This document shows positions 34,265-39,123 of a stretch of DNA of 39,123 nt, one piece after another. The stretch lies in contig DYOQ01000021.1 in NCBI GenBank assembly GCA_020720455.1, positions 1 through 39,123 on the forward strand, read 5' to 3'. Origin of the DNA: Bdellovibrio sp. (GTDB taxonomy: Bacteria > Bdellovibrionota > Bacteriovoracia > Bacteriovoracales > Bacteriovoracaceae). How positions within the stretch are numbered: position 1 is the first letter of the stretch; every line of letters begins with the position of its first letter. A model generated the notes under the pieces. That model searched no databases. It was given only the letters and a program-made list of their open reading frames with translations, and was not told the origin of the DNA. The position numbers and the translations under genes are program-made.

Positions 34265-34927
34265 ATGTTTGATAAATTACTCTCATTAGTCATGTATAGT
34301 GAACGCAGAGGACTTTTAATAGTTTTCGTAGTCCTCGTGCTTTGTGGGCTTGGTCTTCCAATTCCAGAAGACATAAGCATTGTTGCCAGTGGCGTGATGG
34401 TGGCAACAGATATAACAACATTTTGGGAAGCATTAATTGTTTGTATGTTGGGAGTTCTTGCCGGAGATTCAATAATTTATTGGATTGGAAGATTATGGGG
34501 TGAGCGTTTATTCAAAATTCGTTTTGTTTCTAAAATATTAAAACCATCAATGATACAAACTGCAGCGAGATATTCTAAATCATATGGCCGGATGATTATT
34601 TTCTTTACAAGATTTTTGCCAGGACTTCGAGCTCCTACGTACTTTTTTTTAGGATCAGCGAAAGATTCGTATTTTAAATTCTTATTAATTGATGGCCTTG
34701 CTGCTTCAATTTCTGTTCCTGTTTGGGTTTACGTTGGAAAAGTGTTTGGAGAGAATCTTGATTATTTAGAAAAACTTGTGAAAAAAATGAAGTTTGGAAG
34801 TATACTCCTAGTTCTTTTTTTAATAGCTCTTGTAGTGTTGGTACACTATGCAAAAAATATAATGCTTAAGGCCGTTGATCAAAACGCTGCCAAGATAGAG
34901 AGTAAGAATAAAAATAAATTGTCATGA
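34265..34927 (+). CDS. DedA-family membrane protein
   Basis: This 220-residue inner-membrane protein has the DedA/VTT features: GLPIPEDISIVASGV near residues 30-45, LAGDSIIYWIGRLWG, and the conserved RFLPGLRAPTYFFLG. DedA proteins are linked to lipid flipping, membrane potential and envelope homeostasis. About five hydrophobic segments are visible. It lies 77 bases after the RND gene on the same strand, and its 3' end overlaps the PAS gene by 6 bases. A role in the efflux operon is not evident. Confidence 0.88.
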   Translation: MFDKLLSLVMYSERRGLLIVFVVLVLCGLGLPIPEDISIVASGVMVATDITTFWEALIVCMLGVLAGDSIIYWIGRLWGERLFKIRFVSKILKPSMIQTAARYSKSYGRMIIFFTRFLPGLRAPTYFFLGSAKDSYFKFLLIDGLAASISVPVWVYVGKVFGENLDYLEKLVKKMKFGSILLVLFLIALVVLVHYAKNIMLKAVDQNAAKIESKNKNKLS

Positions 34928-35263
34928 TCTTATAAAATGTGGCATCTGTTCAGGAATCTCAAGCGAGATTTCAACCAATCCAGCAATTGTACCATTTTGA
35001 TACCATGGAGATTGATTAATAAATTTCTTCTTCCCCTTTTTCTCGATAGTATAGTTATTGGCCTGTTGAGTTGCGATTATCTGTCTTATTATTTCACACG
35101 ATCGTGGTTGGTGGCAGTCAAAGAGACTTTTACCGATTAAGCTTTTACCTCCAAAGTCCTTATTAACCTCTTCTGATTTTTTGTTCATATAAAGAATGAT
35201 GCCGTTAGTATCGCAGATTGTAACCGCCCCCGGAAACTCTTTTGCCCAATCAATATTTGTCAT
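34922..35263 (-). CDS. Stand-alone PAS-domain protein
   Basis: This 113-residue protein consists of a single PAS domain: PGAVTICDTNGIILYMNKKS at the N-terminus, GKSLIGKSLFDCHQPRS in the middle and SPWYQNGTIAGLVEIS at the end. There is no output domain, signal peptide or membrane segment. AGGAGA stands about 6 bases before the ATG. It is downstream of and on the same strand as the rlmI-like gene (19-base gap), so it is likely co-transcribed. The conserved CHQPRSC stretch may bind a cofactor or metal, but this cannot be decided here. Confidence 0.85.
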   Translation of the reverse strand: MTNIDWAKEFPGAVTICDTNGIILYMNKKSEEVNKDFGGKSLIGKSLFDCHQPRSCEIIRQIIATQQANNYTIEKKGKKKFINQSPWYQNGTIAGLVEISLEIPEQMPHFIRS

Positions 35264-35282
35264 AAATATTCTCCTTTAGAAT

Positions 35283-36479
35283 TTATACCGCTCGAACGAG
35301 CAATCCTTTTAAATATTCTGACTCGGGAAAGGAGATTCTTATTGGGTGATCACCTGCTTGATGGAGTTGTTTGATTATTTGAATTTCTTTGCCAGCATCA
35401 ATAGACGCCCATGCTGTGGCCATACGAAAATCTTCGGATGATATACTTCCAGAGCAAGAAAAAGTAGCTAAAATCCCTCCAGGCATTAAGCTTCGCAATC
35501 CTTGCAGATTGATATCTTTATATGCACGCATTGCTTTGTCTCTGCTTCCCCTATCTGGTGCTAGTTTTGGAGGATCAAGAATTATCATATCATAACGTTT
35601 TTCGGTTTTATAATTTTCTCTTAGATACTCAAAGACATCCGCCTTTATGCTTTGTTGCCTAGAAGAATCTAAATTATTAAGCTTTAAATTTTTTTCAAGA
35701 AGAGCAAGTGCATTTGCAGAACTATCAACAGACGTTACATGACTTGCTCCTGCTGCAAGCGCGGGGATTGTAAACCCTCCGCAATAAGAGAAACAGTCGA
35801 GTACTTGTGCATTTGCTGCTAATTTTGCCACCTCAATTCTGTTTTCTTTTTGATCGAGATAGAATCCAGTTTTTTGGCCATCAACGATTGATATATTAAA
35901 TTTCACATCACCTTGCATGATAGTTAAATCACCTTCTGGTAATTTTCCATATACAACTCCTCGCTGAGGCGGAAGACCTTCCCATTTTCTACCATCGCCA
36001 TCGCTTCGTTCATAAATACAGCTTGGTTGTAGTTTGCTTTTAAGGGCATGTATAATTACGTCACGTTGCTTGTCTGCACCATGGGTTGATAGTTGAATGA
36101 CTAATACATCGCTGTATTGATCGACTATTACGCCTGGAAGAAAATCAGACTCTGAATGAACAAGTCTTCTTGTTAAGTTAGTTGTCGTAGTGTTTGGCGA
36201 TAATTTTTCTCTAAGCTTGATTGCAGAATCAATTTTTTCATTGATCCATAAGTCGTCTACTGGAACATTATCTCGCCATTCCATAAGCCTAAGTGCAATT
36301 GAAGAGCCAGGAGGACAAAACTGTCCAAGTGCTAAGAAGTTTCCATCACTATCAACAACGGTGATGGTATCTCCTGGATTTGGATTCCCACTAACACCGC
36401 TTATGGCACCAGAAAAAATCCAAGGGTGCCTTGTTTTAATCTGTTTTTCCTTTCCTTTTTTAAGCGTGACGACATTCAT
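35283..36479 (-). CDS. rlmI: Class I SAM-dependent 23S rRNA (cytosine) methyltransferase, RlmI type
   Basis: This 398-residue protein has an N-terminal PUA domain (about 1-80, RHPWIFSGAI) and a Rossmann methyltransferase domain with DCFSYCGGFTIPALAAGA as the SAM loop and MIILDPPKLA as the catalytic DPPK-type motif. RlmI methylates C1962 of 23S rRNA in E. coli. The length is the family norm. It may be followed in one transcript by the PAS-domain gene. Other members of this family modify other cytosines, so the exact target is inferred. Confidence 0.85.
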   Translation of the reverse strand: MNVVTLKKGKEKQIKTRHPWIFSGAISGVSGNPNPGDTITVVDSDGNFLALGQFCPPGSSIALRLMEWRDNVPVDDLWINEKIDSAIKLREKLSPNTTTTNLTRRLVHSESDFLPGVIVDQYSDVLVIQLSTHGADKQRDVIIHALKSKLQPSCIYERSDGDGRKWEGLPPQRGVVYGKLPEGDLTIMQGDVKFNISIVDGQKTGFYLDQKENRIEVAKLAANAQVLDCFSYCGGFTIPALAAGASHVTSVDSSANALALLEKNLKLNNLDSSRQQSIKADVFEYLRENYKTEKRYDMIILDPPKLAPDRGSRDKAMRAYKDINLQGLRSLMPGGILATFSCSGSISSEDFRMATAWASIDAGKEIQIIKQLHQAGDHPIRISFPESEYLKGLLVRAV

Positions 36480-36506
36480 AATTTTTCCAGTTGGTATAGA
36501 ATTTCT

Positions 36507-38381
36507 TTATGAAAAAAACTCCATGAGCACGGAAATAAGAGGTAATAATATTGATCCCACTATTGCTTCTCCTGCAATTAATCCAGATGCAAGAGGAGCA
36601 TTTAATAAATTAAAGCTACCTTTTTCTTTTGGAGAAAATTTTCCCCAAACAGTAGAAATTATACTTCCAATTGCTATCCCGATGTTAAGCGATGGAGGAA
36701 GAATGAGTGCAAAACCAAATGCTGATGGAATTGGTATCCACCAAAATTTGCTAACCTTGTTTCCACTTGCATCTGTTTTCTTGATTGCTAAAAGAAGTTC
36801 AAATACAATGCCTATGAAAATAGCAATGACAGATGCTTGTAAGGCCCCTTGTGGTAAATAGCTAAGTCCCTTTTCCATCACAATCGCAAGCGTTGCAATT
36901 TTTAAACCTGTTGGTGCAGACAGTTGTCCAGCACCAAGTCCCACGCCATAAGTTTTTTGTAAAATCTGAAACATTAACGGTGTTAAGAAAGCACCGACAG
37001 GAACAACGATTAATTGTGCAATAATTAGTGTTGTGAACTTTCCGCCAATTCTTTGAGCTACCCAGAACGAAGGGACTACGTTTTCAGAAGATGCTTGAGG
37101 GTTTGCGCTAATATATGCAGCGGTTAAATTTGATTTGATCTGAGCTGGCCATAAGATTCCAAATAAAAACTGAGTGGCATTCGCCATTAGAGAGACTGGG
37201 CCAGAACCTGTAATACCAAGAACGCGAAGCCCAGCAATAACTAAAATTGGCTGTATTGCTATAGCAAGAAGAACTTGGGCCCATGGCATGTCAAACCAAG
37301 AACAAGTAATCCACACAAGAATAATTACGCTCGATGCGATACCACCTATGATCCATGACCAAGGAATTTCTTCATCCGCTAGAGAAATATGCTCAGGTTC
37401 AAGATAATCAGCGTTTCTTTTTTCAACCCAGTTTTTTACAACAGGAATAATTACGCTAGTTATTGCTGCTGCAATCATCATTGCAGTTGCGGGCCACATC
37501 ATCCATTGAACAACATATTTAAAATGTGATGTTGACTGAACAAAATCTGCTGCCTTGCCACAGTTGTTGACCAAAAATTCAAGGGTGGTGCTTTGTTCTT
37601 GTCCTGTAAGCGTAGAGTACTTATCAATATTGGCCATACAGGTATCGAAAATAGTTGAAGGGGTTCCAGATAGCGCTGATAACTTAGCAACTTTTGTTCC
37701 AAACATATTAATGAACCAAGTACCAAGAAGTCCAGACAGACCAACGGAGAGAGGAACAAGCATTCCTAGTCCAATTGCAGCTAGCTCTAGGCCCATGGAC
37801 ATGTTCAAAGTGGCATTTCCTACGATAGATGGAATTACTCCAAATGAGTCTCTTAGGAATGTGAGAAATCCTGCAACAGCAGTACTGATTGAGAGTACAT
37901 TTCTTTTGAGGCCAGTGTTTTCTCCTTCGCTAGGATCAGATAGCGTTTGAGCGACACTCAGATTTGCTCTGCTTGTTGGCCAAGGAATTGTGCGATCTTT
38001 TAATATAGCTTTACGTGGGACAATACCCATAAAGATTCCAAGATTTGCCGAAACTAGCAACCAGATAAACATTTGCATAAAGCTTGGGTTAAAACCAATA
38101 TCTCTATTAAAAACTACTTTGATGTAATAAAACGCAGCAAGAATGACGACCATGAATGCAATACCAGAGCATGCAGCGATCATACTTTGAATGATATTTA
38201 GCTGGATTGCCAATTCCTTATTGCTATAGCGATTTGAGAATAAGAATGCAGTAAGAAACATTCCTCCCATTGTAAGATCAACACTCATTCCTAGCTTAAG
38301 TGTTACATACGGTGTCGCTGCAGAGGCAAGCGCACACAGGCCAATTCCAAGTAGAACAACTCTTAAGTTTAACTCTTTCAA
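36507..38381 (-). CDS. OPT-family oligopeptide/metal-complex transporter
   Basis: This 624-residue membrane protein has 14-16 hydrophobic segments and the OPT-type layout, including YVTLKLGMSVDLTMGGMF near residue 25 and GIVPRKAILKDRTIPWP, close to conserved OPT motifs. OPT proteins import oligopeptides or metal chelates by proton coupling. The start is TTG at 38381-38379, 7 bases after AAGGAGA on the minus strand. A perfect 17-base palindrome lies directly upstream. The divergent ArsR-like gene raises the possibility that transport is metal-responsive. Confidence 0.85.
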   Translation of the reverse strand: MKELNLRVVLLGIGLCALASAATPYVTLKLGMSVDLTMGGMFLTAFLFSNRYSNKELAIQLNIIQSMIAACSGIAFMVVILAAFYYIKVVFNRDIGFNPSFMQMFIWLLVSANLGIFMGIVPRKAILKDRTIPWPTSRANLSVAQTLSDPSEGENTGLKRNVLSISTAVAGFLTFLRDSFGVIPSIVGNATLNMSMGLELAAIGLGMLVPLSVGLSGLLGTWFINMFGTKVAKLSALSGTPSTIFDTCMANIDKYSTLTGQEQSTTLEFLVNNCGKAADFVQSTSHFKYVVQWMMWPATAMMIAAAITSVIIPVVKNWVEKRNADYLEPEHISLADEEIPWSWIIGGIASSVIILVWITCSWFDMPWAQVLLAIAIQPILVIAGLRVLGITGSGPVSLMANATQFLFGILWPAQIKSNLTAAYISANPQASSENVVPSFWVAQRIGGKFTTLIIAQLIVVPVGAFLTPLMFQILQKTYGVGLGAGQLSAPTGLKIATLAIVMEKGLSYLPQGALQASVIAIFIGIVFELLLAIKKTDASGNKVSKFWWIPIPSAFGFALILPPSLNIGIAIGSIISTVWGKFSPKEKGSFNLLNAPLASGLIAGEAIVGSILLPLISVLMEFFS

Positions 38382-38391
38382 TTGAATTCTC

Positions 38392-38408
38392 CTTAATAAA
38401 TTATTAAG
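38392..38408. promoter_or_regulatory. Perfect palindrome in the divergent OPT/arsR leader
   Basis: CTTAATAA A TTATTAAG is a perfect 8-1-8 palindrome, starting 11 bases upstream of the OPT start codon and partly overlapping its Shine-Dalgarno. It lies in the 114-bp gap between the OPT gene and the divergent ArsR-type gene, a position suited to an operator. Confidence 0.45.
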
Positions 38409-38495
38409 CTATCAATCCTAGCTGAATGTTTTTAAAATGACGAGTGGAATGGTAGTATAAAAAAAGAGTGATTAAAATTTGAGGTGTTGTGATAT

Positions 38496-38795
38496 ATGAA
38501 GCATATAGAATCTTTGCTTAAAGCATTGGCCGATAAAAATAGACTAAGAATCATTGGTTTGCTCCACCATAAATGCTATTGTGTCTGTGAGTTGGCACAT
38601 GTTCTAAAAATTACCCAACCAAGTGTTTCAAAGCATCTTAAAAAACTGAAAGCATCTGGGATTATTGATTCTAGACAAGATGGATTGTGGACAACATATT
38701 TTCTTATTAAGCTTGATAATGTAGAGAATCAAAAGATACTAGCTTCAATTCTCTCGTCTCTTGGGAAAAATTTACAAATTAAGAAAGTTATATAA
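38496..38795 (+). CDS. ArsR-family metalloregulator
   Basis: This 99-residue winged-helix repressor has the recognition helix in TQPSVSKHLKKL and the wing in DSRQDGLWTTYFLI. CYCVCELA near residues 27-34 is close to the ELCVC metal-binding motif of ArsR/SmtB sensors, with Cys residues suited to As(III) or soft metals. GAGG lies about 10 bases before the ATG. It is followed by a CPKC thioredoxin-like protein and a partial gene, a regulator-thioredoxin-permease arrangement common in arsenic- or metal-related cassettes. Confidence 0.88.
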   Translation: MKHIESLLKALADKNRLRIIGLLHHKCYCVCELAHVLKITQPSVSKHLKKLKASGIIDSRQDGLWTTYFLIKLDNVENQKILASILSSLGKNLQIKKVI

Positions 38796-38820
38796 TATAG
38801 TTTCCATGTACGGAGGATCT

Positions 38821-39054
38821 ATGAAAATTGAAATTTTGGGCACAGGTTGTCCTAAATGTAAAAAACTTTATGAGAATACACTTTCTGCAATAAAAATGAC
38901 CGGTATTTCTGCTGACGTTGAAAAGATAGAAGATATTGCTAAAATTATGAGCGCAGGAGTTATGTCTACACCTGCAATTGTTGTTGATGGTGTTGTTAAG
39001 TCATCTGGAAAACTTCTATCACCAGAAGACATCGCTACTCTTATTAAAGGGTAG
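38821..39054 (+). CDS. Small thioredoxin-fold redox protein
   Basis: This 77-residue protein of the small redox-active disulfide family has the active site Cys10-Pro-Lys-Cys13 and a cis-Pro in MSTPAIVVDG. The start at 38821 is supported by GGAGG a few bases upstream; a longer frame from 38761 overlaps the regulator and is not credible. It lies 25 bases after the ArsR gene and is co-transcribed with it and with the gene that begins at 39063. Such proteins often accompany permeases of unknown substrate. Confidence 0.88.
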   Translation: MKIEILGTGCPKCKKLYENTLSAIKMTGISADVEKIEDIAKIMSAGVMSTPAIVVDGVVKSSGKLLSPEDIATLIKG

Positions 39055-39062
39055 ACTTTCTT

Positions 39063-39123
39063 ATGGTTTGGAAATTAGACGCAGATCAGATTAAGAGTAT
39101 TTCACCCAATCATATTCTGTTTC
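39063..39123 (+). CDS. 5' end of an unidentified gene (partial, runs off the window)
   Basis: An ATG at 39063, 8 bases after the thioredoxin stop and preceded by AAAGGG, opens a frame of 20 residues to the window end (starting MVWKLDADQ). The spacing suggests the same operon. A permease is the usual third gene in such cassettes, but the visible residues do not show it. Confidence 0.5.
   Translation, partial: MVWKLDADQIKSISPNHILF

Noticed and set aside
36190-36861. 223-residue plus-strand open frame across the rlmI-like start and OPT end
   Set aside because: It spans two well-supported genes on the other strand, has no ribosome-binding site, and its composition reflects the antisense of those genes.
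38761-38820. Extended N-terminus of the thioredoxin-like protein
   Set aside because: It overlaps the ArsR gene's end; GGAGG upstream of 38821 fixes the start and the family begins at MKIEILG.
1-39123. tRNA/rRNA genes, CRISPR arrays, insertion sequences, prophage or integrase genes
   Set aside because: None were recognised on either strand; tandem spacer-repeat patterns, transposase motifs and terminal inverted repeats are absent as far as reading by eye allows.

Overview
The window reads as chromosomal DNA of a low-GC, Gram-negative bacterium. It encodes two outer-membrane efflux channels, RND pumps and several exported proteins. Gene style and content (AT-rich, TTG starts, many small secreted proteins) fit Bdellovibrionota, Bacteriovorax-like, but no marker gene fixes this, so the taxonomy is an inference. 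I saw no tRNA, rRNA, CRISPR array, insertion sequence or phage genes.

Positions 1-17,160 look like a split lipid or polyketide biosynthetic region. After the tail of an unidentified gene, a tightly coupled minus-strand operon encodes a hotdog dehydratase, a ketosynthase homologue that has lost its nucleophile (chain-length-factor-like) and an intact ketosynthase. A second minus-strand operon (17151-13798) adds a ketoreductase, an acyl carrier protein with an extra C-terminal segment, a hexapeptide-repeat protein and a trans-acting enoyl-reductase-like protein. Together they supply ACP, KS, CLF, KR, DH and a possible ER. Between them lie a cystathionine-synthase-type PLP enzyme, a B12-binding radical SAM enzyme, an AmmeMemoRadiSam-type radical SAM enzyme with a small coupled partner, an MMPL/RND-type exporter, a novel secreted 502-residue protein, and indolepyruvate:ferredoxin oxidoreductase (IorA/IorB). 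This resembles aryl-polyene-type logic (KS/CLF pair, DH, KR, ACP, exporter), but with radical SAM chemistry and a 2-oxoacid oxidoreductase. It is the best candidate for an undescribed system. That the genes act together is inferred from proximity and complementary functions.

Positions 17,160-23,660 hold phosphatidylserine decarboxylase, a remnant of a Fic-family protein, and a TetR-TolC-RND efflux operon. Positions 23,660-28,790 hold exported enzymes: an amidoligase-like protein, a beta-lactamase-class-C-type serine hydrolase with a small cysteine-containing secreted partner, and a starch-synthase-like (GT5) glycosyltransferase behind a signal peptide. Two of these have folds normally found in the cytosol.

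Positions 28,770-34,190 hold a decayed membrane protein (probably a cation:proton antiporter) followed by an ArsR-TolC-RND operon with a clear inverted repeat at its promoter. Neither efflux operon carries a periplasmic adaptor gene. The rest is ordinary: a DedA protein, a lone PAS-domain protein, an RlmI-like 23S rRNA methyltransferase, an OPT-family transporter, and an ArsR / small thioredoxin cassette running into a partial gene at the window edge.
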